From the NCBI RefSeq assembly GCF_028622115.1, contig NZ_CP097263.1:2728001-2792000 (forward strand): 64,000 nt of DNA, read 5' to 3'. Position 1 is the first letter of the stretch, and every line of letters begins with the position of its first letter. Below, piece after piece: positions 17,950 through 25,767 of this stretch. The DNA comes from Kutzneria chonburiensis (lineage in GTDB: Bacteria > Actinomycetota > Actinomycetes > Mycobacteriales > Pseudonocardiaceae). Made by a program: the position numbers and the translations under genes. A model generated the notes under the pieces. The model saw nothing but the letters and a program-made list of their open reading frames with translations. It ran no database searches and was not told the DNA's origin.

Positions 17950-20271
17950 TCAGGAGCCGGCGGAGATGAGAGCGTGCACGATCTCGGCGTCCCGCTCCGC
18001 CGTCTCCGCTTCTTCGGCGGTGGCCGGTTCCAGGCGGACCGGCATGTCCTTGTGGTGGGGCGTGCCGGCGATGGGATCCCGGTCGGTGGCGTCGGTGAGG
18101 ACGTTGATCCGCGGGCCGTTGAGGACGCGGCCGCCGTGGCCGTCCGGTACGGCCATGCCGAAGCCGTGCGGGAGGGCCAGCTGGCCCTTGCGGAGCGAGT
18201 CGTCGATCTCCGCCTTGACGACGATCCGGCCGGTGCGGCTGACGACCGCCACCCAGTCGCCCTCGTTGGCGTTGATGGCCTTCAGGTCGTCGGTGCGGAC
18301 GTGCAGTGCGCCGTCCGGGTCGGTGCGACGCCAGCTCGGCGGGCGCAGGATCTGGTTGGCGTTGTGACGGCGGCGCTGGCCGTTGATCAGCGACAGCGGG
18401 AAGTCCGGGTCGGGACGGTCGTTGGCAGGGTCGAGTTTTTCCAGCCAGGACAGGAGTTCCGGGACTGCGAGGTTGACGCGGTCGTGGCGCATGAGCTGCC
18501 AGACCTCGTCGTATTCGTGCTGGGTGAACGGGGTGCCGCTGGGGCTGGTGAGGATTCGGTCGAACAGCTCGGCGGCCAGGGCGGGGCCTTCGTTGGTGGA
18601 TTGCAGGGCGCGTTGGACGGGGATTGGCATGCGCTTGGCGAGGGTGAGGCAGCCGGGCCAGAGGACGGCGGCGGTGGCCGCGCCGTCGGGGAGGGTGCGG
18701 CCGAGGGTTCGGTACAGGAGGATCGGGGCTATGGCTGGGTTTTCCTGGAGGATCGGGGCTGCGGCCTTGAGGAGGCTTGCGCGGTCGGTGTTCGTTAGTT
18801 CGTCCAGTGTGGACTGATCCGGGAGAACGCCGAGCTTGTCGAAGAGGCGGGTGTAGATCTCGGCTTCGACGAGGGTGCCGGGGAGCGGGTCGAACAGCGG
18901 CGGGCGCAGGTGGAAGTAGTTGGTGGGGAATTCGAAGTCGAAGAAGGTGAATTCCCACTTCTCGTGCTGCGATGCTGCTGGGAGGACGTAGTCGGCGAGG
19001 GCCGCGGTTTCCGTGTAGGCGACGTCGATGACGACGGAGAGCTCGGCGGCGCGGATGGCGCGTTCGATACCGGCGGTGTCGGCAGCGGTGTTGGCGGGGT
19101 TGGAGGATTCCACCCAGAGGATGCGGGCGCGGTGGGGATGGTCGGCGAGGATCTCCTCGGCCAGCGTGTTCAGCGGGAGCATGCCGCCGATGTACTCGAA
19201 CCCGGTGATCTCCGAGCGTTCGCCACGGGACTCGGACCAGAGGGGCATCAGCCAGGAGTGCAGCGCGTTCGTGCCAGGGCGGCCGAAGTTGCCGGTGATC
19301 AGGTAGAGCAGCTTCTCCAGGTAGCTGTTGAGCGTCGAGTTGCGGCCCTGCTGGATGCCGAGCTCGACGCGGACCGTCATGGCGTTGGCTTGGAGGATGA
19401 GGTCTACGGCCTTGTCGACGTCGGCGCGGGGGACTTCGGTGTGGGCGATCCAGGCGTCGACGGGGACCTTGGCGAGAGTGGCGGCTACGTCGTCGTAGCC
19501 GATGGTGTGGTGTTCGAGGAAGTTTTCGTCTTGGCCGTTGCGCTGGATGATCAAGGCGAGGATTGCGGCCAGGAGGTAGGCGTCGGTGCCGGGGCGGAGG
19601 GGGAGGTGGACGTCGGCCACCTCGGCGGTTTCGGTGCGGCGCGGGTCTACGACGATCATCTTGCGGGCGGGGTCGTTCTTGATGTCGTTGACGGCGCTGC
19701 GGGCGCGGTTGAATCCGTTGGCCAGCCAGGGATTGCAGCCGATGACCAGGAGGAGGTCGCAGTCTTCGACGCCTTCGGCGGTGTGGTTCGTCTGGCCGCC
19801 GAACATCTTGCCGTTGACCCAGAAGTCGCCGGTCTTCTCCTGGGAGAGAGCGCCGAAGAAGCGGGTGGAGTTCATCCACTTGCGGAGGGCGAAGCCGTAG
19901 CCGCCGCCGGAGTGGTTTCCCTGGCCGCCACCGCCTACGTAGGCCATGGAGCCGGGGCGGTTGGCTGCGGAGTCTTGGTTTTTGATGGTTGTGAGCTTGG
20001 TGGCGATTTCGGTGAGCGCCTGGTCCCAGGAGATGGGCTCGTGGGTGCCGTCGGGGCGGCGGCGGAGCGGGGTGTCCAGGCGGTCGTTGTGGTTGCCGTA
20101 CCAGGTGAGACGTTGGGCTTTCTGGCACAGGTAGCCCTGGGTGCGGGGGTTGTCCTTGTCGCCTCGGACGCGGGTGATGGCGCGGGTGCCGGCGTCGGTG
20201 TCGGTGAGGACCTCGATGCCACAGTTGACGTAGCAGAGGCTGCAGGCGGTCTTGTGCCAGGTGGGGCTCAC
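17950..20271 (-). CDS. Molybdopterin-dependent oxidoreductase (bis-MGD, 4Fe-4S)
   Basis: A 773-residue member of the formate-dehydrogenase/nitrate-reductase family. The N-terminus has the 4Fe-4S ligand set CSLCYVNC and a fourth Cys in YLCQKAQR. The MGD-binding segments (DLLLVIGCNPWLANGFNRAR, KMIVVDPRRTETA) and the C-terminal cap domain (PLSLINGQRRRHNANQ and EGDWVAVVSRTGRIVVKAEI) are complete. There is no Tat signal, so it is cytoplasmic, and no partner subunit is adjacent. GTG start at 20271 without a clear ribosome-binding site; it may be leaderless. Substrate unknown. The upstream gap holds the left copy of a foldable repeat. Confidence 0.88.
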   Translation of the reverse strand: MSPTWHKTACSLCYVNCGIEVLTDTDAGTRAITRVRGDKDNPRTQGYLCQKAQRLTWYGNHNDRLDTPLRRRPDGTHEPISWDQALTEIATKLTTIKNQDSAANRPGSMAYVGGGGQGNHSGGGYGFALRKWMNSTRFFGALSQEKTGDFWVNGKMFGGQTNHTAEGVEDCDLLLVIGCNPWLANGFNRARSAVNDIKNDPARKMIVVDPRRTETAEVADVHLPLRPGTDAYLLAAILALIIQRNGQDENFLEHHTIGYDDVAATLAKVPVDAWIAHTEVPRADVDKAVDLILQANAMTVRVELGIQQGRNSTLNSYLEKLLYLITGNFGRPGTNALHSWLMPLWSESRGERSEITGFEYIGGMLPLNTLAEEILADHPHRARILWVESSNPANTAADTAGIERAIRAAELSVVIDVAYTETAALADYVLPAASQHEKWEFTFFDFEFPTNYFHLRPPLFDPLPGTLVEAEIYTRLFDKLGVLPDQSTLDELTNTDRASLLKAAAPILQENPAIAPILLYRTLGRTLPDGAATAAVLWPGCLTLAKRMPIPVQRALQSTNEGPALAAELFDRILTSPSGTPFTQHEYDEVWQLMRHDRVNLAVPELLSWLEKLDPANDRPDPDFPLSLINGQRRRHNANQILRPPSWRRTDPDGALHVRTDDLKAINANEGDWVAVVSRTGRIVVKAEIDDSLRKGQLALPHGFGMAVPDGHGGRVLNGPRINVLTDATDRDPIAGTPHHKDMPVRLEPATAEEAETAERDAEIVHALISAGS

Positions 20272-20331
20272 GGGTAGCAGGGTTGCTTAAGTAGACCCAG
20301 GTTGTCAAGGGTGGGGGTTTAATTCGGTGTG

Positions 20332-20454
20332 GTCGCGTGGATTTGGTGTGGAGCCTCTGCGCGATGGCCCAAGGGCTAAAAGCGGGCAGGACGAGCCTGC
20401 CCTTGGCCTGCCAATTGTACGCCATCGCGCCCCTCCACACAAAATCCACACGAC
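20332..20454 (+). repeat. Left copy of structured inverted repeat
   Basis: The sequence folds on itself. Outer stem 20332-20353 pairs with 20433-20454 (two mismatches). A second 10-bp helix pairs 20359-20368 with 20421-20430. A third, CCAAGGGC (20369-20376), pairs with GCCCTTGG (20399-20406) and competes with a GGGCAGG/CCTGCCC hairpin (20384-20390 with 20396-20402). It lies upstream of the HNH gene and between it and the molybdopterin gene. The inverted partner is at 21804-21922. Confidence 0.85.
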
Positions 20455-20538
20455 TAGTTCGAGTTGCCGTGTTGCGGTGTGACGGGAGGAAAGAAAAGCC
20501 TTTCTGTCGGGCGGGATTCACCCGTTAGGGATTCGTGT

Positions 20539-20554
20539 TCGATCTTGTGTTCGA
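20539..20554. promoter_or_regulatory. LexA (SOS) box-like palindrome before the DUF222-HNH gene
   Basis: TCGATCTTGTGTTCGA differs at one position from the actinobacterial SOS box TCGAAC-N4-GTTCGA and ends 14 nt before the ATG at 20569. Several M. tuberculosis 13E12-family genes are known to carry LexA boxes, so damage-inducible expression is likely. Confidence 0.7.
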
Positions 20555-20568
20555 GTATTCTCGGAAGT

Positions 20569-21711
20569 ATGGAACTCACCCGCGAGATCGAGAGCATGGA
20601 ACCCACAGGGGCCATGTTCGATCTGGTGGTGGGTGTGGATCCGGCGAGCCTGACCCAAGAGCAGTTGGTCAATTTTGTGGGAGTGGCCCGGAAGGTGCGG
20701 GCCGTGTGTGAATGGGCCGAACATGAGGCCCTCAACCACATCGAAGACCTCACCGAATTGGCGATGGCCACGAAGGTGTCAGAGCCGGCGCTGGCCCGCT
20801 CCCAGGAGATCGCCGCCGCCCTGGAGACTCATCCCGCGCTGGCGGCGCGGTTCCGTCGGGGTGAGATCGACCTGGCCCGGTTCGCGGCGGTCCACGAGCG
20901 GACCCGCCACCTCTCGGACCCGGCCCAGGTCGCCGAAGTCGACCAGGCCCTGGCCGAGGAAGCCGCTGGCATGACCCGGACGCAGGTGTGTCGCAAGGCC
21001 ACCGCCCTGGTCGCGAAGGCCGACCCGGATGGTTATGAGCAGCGCTGCCACAAAGCCAAAGACGACCGGCAGGTCGGGCTCTCGGCCTTGCCTGACGGTA
21101 TGGCCAAGCTGACCTGGATCCTCCCGGCTGCTGAGGCCCACCAGCTGTTCCAGCAGATCTGCGCCGATGCGAAGTCCCTGCCGAAGGACGAGCGCACCAC
21201 TGACCAGAAACGGTCGGATGTGCTCTGGGATCGTCTGCGGGGCAAGCACACCAACTGGAACGTGCGGACCTTCGTGACCATCTCGATGGAGACCTTGCTT
21301 GGTCTCACGAATGACCCCGGCCTGCTCGCCGGCTATGGGCCGATCGCGGCCGAGGCGGCCCGGGAGTTGGCCATGCACGGCCCGTTCCGAGGCCTGCTGC
21401 TGGATGAGTACCAGCAGATCTCCGCGATCAGCACCGACACCTACCGGCCCACGGCGCTGATGAAGGAGACGTCCGTTGCTCGGGCCGGCGGCACCTGCAC
21501 CGCCCCCGGCTGCACCCTGCCCATCCAGGAACACGACCACATCACCCCCTGGCTCACAGGCCCCACCCAAGCGACCAACCTGCAAGGGCTCTGCACCTGG
21601 CACCACCACCGCAAACACGACAACTACACAGTGACCCAGGATTCAGACGGCACCACCCACTGGATCACACCGGCCGGCCGCCACCACACCACCCGCCCCC
21701 TGCGCCACTAA
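20569..21711 (+). CDS. DUF222 and HNH-nuclease domain protein (13E12 family)
   Basis: A 380-residue protein. The helical DUF222 region spans about residues 20-290 (AELMEE-like helices; GEIDLARFAAVHERT). A C-terminal HNH nuclease follows, with CTAPGC, the HDH metal motif (QEHDHITPW), then NLQGLCTWHHHRKH. The HNH Cys and His residues needed for zinc and Mg binding are present, so it is probably an active DNA endonuclease; its biological role in actinomycetes is not established. ATG 20569 lies after the SOS-like box; CGGAAG is a weak ribosome-binding site. It is bracketed by two inverted structured repeats. Confidence 0.88.
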   Translation: MELTREIESMEPTGAMFDLVVGVDPASLTQEQLVNFVGVARKVRAVCEWAEHEALNHIEDLTELAMATKVSEPALARSQEIAAALETHPALAARFRRGEIDLARFAAVHERTRHLSDPAQVAEVDQALAEEAAGMTRTQVCRKATALVAKADPDGYEQRCHKAKDDRQVGLSALPDGMAKLTWILPAAEAHQLFQQICADAKSLPKDERTTDQKRSDVLWDRLRGKHTNWNVRTFVTISMETLLGLTNDPGLLAGYGPIAAEAARELAMHGPFRGLLLDEYQQISAISTDTYRPTALMKETSVARAGGTCTAPGCTLPIQEHDHITPWLTGPTQATNLQGLCTWHHHRKHDNYTVTQDSDGTTHWITPAGRHHTTRPLRH

Positions 21712-21803
21712 CCGGGAAACGGGCACCGGGAAAAGGGTGCACAGTGGGAGCCAAAACCCAGCCACCACCATTCCTTCACACACCGGTCGCCAACTCCCCG
21801 AAT

Positions 21804-21922
21804 TGGGTCGATTTTGTGTGGAGGGGCGCGATGGCGTACAATTGACAGGCCAAGGGCAGGCTCGTCCTGCCCGCTTTTAGCCCTTGGGCCATCGCGCAGA
21901 GGCTCCACACCAAATCGACCCA
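21804..21922 (-). repeat. Right, inverted copy of structured repeat
   Basis: Reverse complement of the left copy. Inside the palindrome the copies differ by one base in an unpaired bulge, and in the outer stem by a G-C to C-G swap that preserves pairing (GTGG/CCAC versus GTCG/CGAC). The outer arms TGGGTCGATTT and AAATCGACCCA pair perfectly for 11 bp. The rest of 21712-22017 (between the HNH stop and the DUF gene end) shows no gene. Confidence 0.85.
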
Positions 21923-22017
21923 TAAACCGAAGAACCCCGGGAAACTACACGGCACGCGCACCAAACCCAACCCCCACAAAGGGCGGGCGGGCGGGCCACC
22001 CAACCCAACACCCACAA

Positions 22018-22659
22018 CTACCCAATAATCCTCTGCGCCAACTGCTTCCGAACCCGAGACGGAATCTCAGAAGCAAACCTTCGCAAATAACTCTCAGCAT
22101 GCGCCCGATGATCCACCAAAAACGGCAAGTCATACACGACAAGCTTCCGAATAGCCAACAACGGCACCGGCGCCCGCAACGCCTTGAACTCCGGATTCCA
22201 CAACCCAGGCGCATCACACACCGGATGGAACTGCCCGATCATCAGCCCGTCCTCGACGAACTTGTCCTTCGCCACCGCCTGCACCGCATCCAACCCACTG
22301 GCATCCTCATAGTCCAACTGCGGCAACACCAGCAGGACGGTCAGCAGCTCACGATCCCCCGCCGCCATTCCCGCGCCGATCCGCTCGTACCACGCCCGCA
22401 GGCTCTCCACAGCCTCGTTGACGTCTCCCTCCCCCGACAACGCGGCCAAGTGAAACAGCCCCTTGTGCAGCGACGGCTGCGTATACGGACACACCGGCCC
22501 GTTCCGCCCGAGCTCCGGATGCGCCGACACCAGATACCGCCGCGCCCACGCCAAAATCTCACGCACGTACGGCAGATGCTGCTCGGGCACCTCCCCGGCG
22601 TCCACCTCGGCCGCCGACCAGAACAACACACGCGCGTCGACCTGCGGCGGCGTCGTCAT
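22018..22659 (-). CDS. Conserved hypothetical protein (DUF6875-like), last gene of cupin operon
   Basis: A 213-residue soluble protein without signal peptide or membrane segments. Recognisable blocks are CPYTQPSLHKGLFHLA, LLTVLLVLPQLDYEDA and a C-terminal LLAIRKLVVYDLPFLVD. These look like the family Pfam lists as DUF6875, from memory; I cannot confirm it here. No catalytic motif is evident. The ATG at 22659 overlaps the stop of the FAD oxidase (ATGA), so it is translated with the biosynthetic operon cupin/lipocalin-like/BBE/DUF and probably serves the same product. Function unknown. Confidence 0.6.
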   Translation of the reverse strand: MTTPPQVDARVLFWSAAEVDAGEVPEQHLPYVREILAWARRYLVSAHPELGRNGPVCPYTQPSLHKGLFHLAALSGEGDVNEAVESLRAWYERIGAGMAAGDRELLTVLLVLPQLDYEDASGLDAVQAVAKDKFVEDGLMIGQFHPVCDAPGLWNPEFKALRAPVPLLAIRKLVVYDLPFLVDHRAHAESYLRRFASEIPSRVRKQLAQRIIG

Positions 22660-24029
22660 GACCCGATCCCTTGGTCAAAAGCGAAGAACCCGTCCGGATC
22701 CACCCATCGCTTGATCTCCGCCAGCCGCGCGTAGTTCTCCCCGTAGTACGCACTCCGCCACGATGCCAGGTCCGGATCAGTGAAGTTCACATACGACCGA
22801 CCATCACCATACGGTGCCATCGAATCAGCCAGCTCCCCCAGCCACCCGAGATTCGCATCCACCACCGCCGGCGAGTCATCCTCCGCCCACGACGTGTCCA
22901 TCGCCAGCAGGAACCGAGCATCCCGATGCGGAAAAGCCGTGTCCCCCAGTCCAACCCGGTTCACCGCCCCACCCCACGAGAACAGTGCCGCCCCTCCCCC
23001 ATCGGAATTCCCACTCCCCGGCCAGCGACGAACCTGCGCCAGCATCGACTCGACAGCCTCATCAGGCAACGCACGCGTCAGCACACTCGTCCGAGCCGCG
23101 AAAGCCCCGGCCGAGGTGTCGTGCAGCAGATCATCCTTCGCCTGCCAGTACGTCCGGTCCTCGATCATCGCCCGGAACGGCTGCGCCACCGACAGCACCG
23201 GATCAAGGATCTCCCGCAGCTCCGACGCCGGCCCCATGTACTGCCCGATGCACGACACAACAGCATCCGACCCCGTCGTACTGACCCCGACCCGTGCCGC
23301 AAACGCGTCCGGCGCGGCACCAACTGTCTGCTGCACCACCGAGAACACCTTCTCCGCGTCCTCGATCCGCCACAGCAACACATAGGTCGCACAGTCCGAC
23401 ACCGCCTGGGCCTGGAACGTGAACGACACGTTCACGCCGAAGTTCCCCCCACCCCCGCCCCGGCACGCCCAGAACAGATCAGCGTTCTCCGACGCGTCAC
23501 ACCGAAGCACTTCCCCGTCAGCCGTCACTAAAGTCGTAGCGACCAACGCATCGGCCGTGATGCCATGCACCCGCGACGTCGCACCATACCCGCCACCAAG
23601 CGTCAGCCCACCAATCCCGACCGACGCCCCGTTCCCCAGCGCGAAAGCCATCTCACACGGCTCGATCGCCGAGTACACAGTGGACATCGAAGCCCCACCG
23701 GCCGCCGTGACCAGCCCACTAGAAGCGTTGGCCGACACCGTTTTCAGCCCCGACAGATCCAGAACCAACCCCGGACACACCGAGAACCCGGCGTAACTGT
23801 GTCCGCCCCCACGCACCGAAACCCGAACGCCCACCTCCCGCGCCCACGTAATCGCCCGCTGCACGTCGACAACGTCAGCGACGGACACCACCCCACCCGG
23901 CACCACATCGGCGAAGCGTCGGTTGAACGGCGTGCTGACCGTGCCGAACCCGTTGTCCCCCGGGCGCAGCACGCGGCCGGTGACGGCCAGGTCGAGGCGT
24001 CGCCAGTCCTCTTCGGACGGAGACTTCAT
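22656..24029 (-). CDS. BBE-type FAD-linked oxidase of the hydrazine cluster
   Basis: A 457-residue berberine-bridge-enzyme/6-hydroxynicotine-oxidase-type flavoprotein. The FAD-binding PCMH domain contains RGGGHSYAG, whose His77 is the usual 8-alpha covalent FAD ligand. GIGGLTLGGGYG follows but lacks the Cys used for a second covalent bond. The BBE C-terminus (YYGENYARLAEIKRWVDP) is complete. Such enzymes use O2 to oxidise alcohols, amines or C-C bonds; here dehydrogenation of an N-N intermediate (hydrazine to hydrazone or azo) is possible but unproven. ATG 24029 is set by the GAGGTGAGGG ribosome-binding site and ATGA overlap with the preceding gene; a longer upstream reading is only the other frame. 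Confidence 0.88.
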   Translation of the reverse strand: MKSPSEEDWRRLDLAVTGRVLRPGDNGFGTVSTPFNRRFADVVPGGVVSVADVVDVQRAITWAREVGVRVSVRGGGHSYAGFSVCPGLVLDLSGLKTVSANASSGLVTAAGGASMSTVYSAIEPCEMAFALGNGASVGIGGLTLGGGYGATSRVHGITADALVATTLVTADGEVLRCDASENADLFWACRGGGGGNFGVNVSFTFQAQAVSDCATYVLLWRIEDAEKVFSVVQQTVGAAPDAFAARVGVSTTGSDAVVSCIGQYMGPASELREILDPVLSVAQPFRAMIEDRTYWQAKDDLLHDTSAGAFAARTSVLTRALPDEAVESMLAQVRRWPGSGNSDGGGAALFSWGGAVNRVGLGDTAFPHRDARFLLAMDTSWAEDDSPAVVDANLGWLGELADSMAPYGDGRSYVNFTDPDLASWRSAYYGENYARLAEIKRWVDPDGFFAFDQGIGS

Positions 24030-24358
24030 CGGAGATCCCTCACCTCTTCGAGGTACGACGTGCCGGTGGCGGCATGCGGGCCGTACCGTTCCCACTGCTC
24101 GCACAACCGGATCCGGCCGTCGTCGGCCACCTCCGGCGTGTTCACGGTGTGGCCGCAGATCACGTCCCCGGAGTCGAGCACGATCGTGTATCCCATGTGG
24201 AGGGTGTCGGCGGAGTCCCGCAGCCCGGTGACCGAACAGCGCAGCACCGGGCCGCCGGAGACCTCCGTCCACACGACATCGCCGCGCTGCCGGTACACCG
24301 CGACCGGCGCGTCGCCGACACCCTCCTTGCGGAACCGGCGGCCGTCATAGTCGATCAC
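24026..24358 (-). CDS. Small lipocalin-like protein (often mis-named N-acetylglutamate synthase)
   Basis: A 110-residue protein starting MIDYDGRRFRKE, with alternating strands DVVWTEVSGGPVL, YTIVLDSGDVICG and RIRLCEQWER, ending GTSYLEEV. This pattern matches a small beta-barrel family widely annotated as n-acetylglutamate synthase, although it has no acetyltransferase fold. Function unknown; a ligand-binding or chaperone-like role for a pathway intermediate is conceivable. Both ends overlap neighbours by ATGA (24355-24358 and 24026-24029), showing tight coupling to cupin and oxidase. Confidence 0.65.
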   Translation of the reverse strand: MIDYDGRRFRKEGVGDAPVAVYRQRGDVVWTEVSGGPVLRCSVTGLRDSADTLHMGYTIVLDSGDVICGHTVNTPEVADDGRIRLCEQWERYGPHAATGTSYLEEVRDLR

Positions 24359-24762
24359 CGATCACCACCGGCGACGGCTCGTTCCTCTTCCTGCTTCACG
24401 AAACCCTCGGACATCGCCCGGTCCCACCAGATCGCGTAGTAGGCGAAGTCCTCGTCGTGCGTGTTGGTCAGATGGTGCTCGATGCCGGGGCGCAGGAAGG
24501 CGACGTCGCCGGCGTTGAACTCATAGGTCCGATCGGGCGTCACCACCTCGGCGCGGCCCGTCATGCCGATGAAGATCTCGTGCTCGTGGTGGGCGTGCGT
24601 CACCGACGTGTCCCCCGGCCGCAGCACGCACCACGCGCCCTCGAACGGGGCCGTCAGGCCGTCCCACGGGTACAGCAGCTTCATTTCCAGTCCGTAGGCC
24701 TGGACCAGGTTCTCGTGGTCCTCACGGCGGATGTCCACGGCCACGGGCTCTTGGTCGGTCAC
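24355..24762 (-). CDS. Stand-alone cupin, putative hydrazine-synthetase cupin subunit
   Basis: A 135-residue single cupin. Motif 1 is G50-x5-HAHHEHE (H56, H58 and E62 as metal ligands) and motif 2 is PGIEHHLTN (H96). In Spb40, Tri28 and similar enzymes a cupin is fused to a methionyl-tRNA-synthetase-like domain and catalyses the N-N bond rearrangement of an aminoacyl-O-N-hydroxylysine ester. The cluster here encodes a MetRS-like protein without a cupin (27197-28735), so this gene is the best candidate for the missing half (inference). It heads a four-gene ATGA-coupled operon; a putative promoter with paired operators lies at 24803-24858. Confidence 0.75.
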   Translation of the reverse strand: MTDQEPVAVDIRREDHENLVQAYGLEMKLLYPWDGLTAPFEGAWCVLRPGDTSVTHAHHEHEIFIGMTGRAEVVTPDRTYEFNAGDVAFLRPGIEHHLTNTHDEDFAYYAIWWDRAMSEGFVKQEEERAVAGGDR

Positions 24763-24820
24763 GTCCCCACTCCGATCAGCCGGATCCTGTTGACGCTGAC
24801 CGAGGCTAGTGTCGAACGTT

Positions 24821-24858
24821 TCCCTCCCGGTAGGGGAAGTTATCCCTGCCGACAGGGA
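24821..24858 (-). promoter_or_regulatory. Tandem operators upstream of the cupin operon
   Basis: Two inverted-repeat sites lie 22 bp apart: TCCCT-N6-AGGGG at 24821-24836 and TCCCT-N6-AGGGA at 24843-24858. On the minus strand, 12 nt after the proximal site, comes TAGCCT (24808-24803), a plausible -10 box. The same layout precedes the N-hydroxylase gene at 25768-25823. The proximal site would overlap the -35 region, as expected for a class II activator. Confidence 0.65.
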
Positions 24859-24880
24859 AATCCCTTGCCCGCCAAAGGGG

Positions 24881-25600
24881 TCAGCCCCGGCCGAGGCCGG
24901 CGTCGCGGGCCAGCACGATGGCCTGGGCCCGGTCGGTCACGCCGAGCTTGCCCAGCACCGAGGAGACCCGGTTGCTGATCGTCTTGGACGCCAGCGCCAG
25001 CTCGCGGGCGATGGCCAGGTTGGACTTGCCGGCCGCGATCCGTTCCAGCACCTGCTGTTCCCGCGCGGTCAGCTGTGGGAAGGGGTACGGCGCCTGTCCG
25101 CCGAGCGGGGTGAACAGCGCCGGCAGCCGGCCGGCCACCGAGCGACCGACGATCACTTCGCCGTTGGCCACCACCTGAACGCCGCGCAGCACCTGGTCCG
25201 CATCGGCGTCCGCGGCGACCAGATAGCCCCGGGCGCCAGCGTGCAGCGCGGCCCGCACGGCCACGTCGTCGTCGACCGAGGTGACGATCAGAACCCTTGT
25301 GCCAGGGGCGATCCGGGCCACATGACCGATCATGTCGGCCACGTCCATGGCGCCGAACTGGTGCGGGTCCACGACGAGCACGTCCGGGCGGTGCCACGCG
25401 GTCTCGGCGAACGCCTCGGCCGCGGTGGTGGCCTCGCCGAGCACGACGCAGCCGCCGGCCCGCTCGAGGGTGGATCTGATTCGTCTGCGCGCCACCGGAT
25501 GCGCGTCGGCCAGCAGCACCGTCACGCGAGATCCGGTCTCAAGGGTCACGTTCTGCCGGCCACCGGCGTACAGGCCTTCGATCTGTGCCGGGTGAGTCAT
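24881..25600 (-). CDS. LuxR/NarL-family cluster regulator with atypical receiver
   Basis: A 239-residue protein with an N-terminal receiver-like domain (about 20-140) and a C-terminal LuxR HTH (LTAREQQVLERIAAGKSN, then SKTISNRVSSVLGKLGV). The acidic pocket (LLADAHP) and candidate phospho-acceptor (VLVVDPHQ) are present, but the conserved receiver lysine is replaced (GYLVAAD rather than GYLxKDA-like). Classical phosphorylation is therefore doubtful, and no kinase is adjacent. ATG 25600 follows GGGGGA at good spacing; an upstream in-frame start at 25645 is less likely. It lies between the two biosynthetic operons and is the obvious candidate to bind their shared sites. Confidence 0.88.
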   Translation of the reverse strand: MTHPAQIEGLYAGGRQNVTLETGSRVTVLLADAHPVARRRIRSTLERAGGCVVLGEATTAAEAFAETAWHRPDVLVVDPHQFGAMDVADMIGHVARIAPGTRVLIVTSVDDDVAVRAALHAGARGYLVAADADADQVLRGVQVVANGEVIVGRSVAGRLPALFTPLGGQAPYPFPQLTAREQQVLERIAAGKSNLAIARELALASKTISNRVSSVLGKLGVTDRAQAIVLARDAGLGRG

Positions 25601-25767
25601 GTAGTCCCCCAAATAGGTCCTCAGGCTCCCCCAGTGCCCGCCCATCTCGGGTTGTCAAGCTAGCGAACCGCCAGACGACATCGTTAGCTGCGACACGAAG
25701 ACCAGGGGTGCGACACGCCCGAAGCGCCTATTCCATACCGCTGAAAGCACGCCGAGCCCACCAGGAT

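Larger units (their letters stand above)
20332..21922. mobile_element. Putative DUF222-HNH element bounded by inverted structured repeats
   Basis: A DUF222-HNH gene (20569-21711) lies between two inverted copies of a ~120-bp repeat (20332-20454 and 21804-21922). The copies are almost identical over about 110 bp, and each is itself a long imperfect palindrome. DUF222-HNH proteins are the proteins of the REP13E12 repeat family of Mycobacterium tuberculosis, where the genes occur as dispersed repeats. No target-site duplication or transposase was seen, so mobility is an inference. Confidence 0.5.

Noticed and set aside
17930-20521. 863-codon minus-strand frame overlapping the molybdopterin gene
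   Set aside because: A Pro/Arg-rich alternate frame of the same strand; the 773-residue frame carries the real 4Fe-4S and MGD motifs.
24862-24879. CCCTT/AAGGG dyad after the LuxR stop as a third operator
   Set aside because: Its spacing (not N6, not 22 bp from the neighbours) does not fit the operator pair; more likely part of the LuxR terminator, too weak to annotate.
24762-24881. LuxR protein autoregulation by the TCCCT sites
   Set aside because: The sites lie downstream of its own gene and upstream of the cupin; no copy was seen before its start at 25600, so I do not claim autoregulation.
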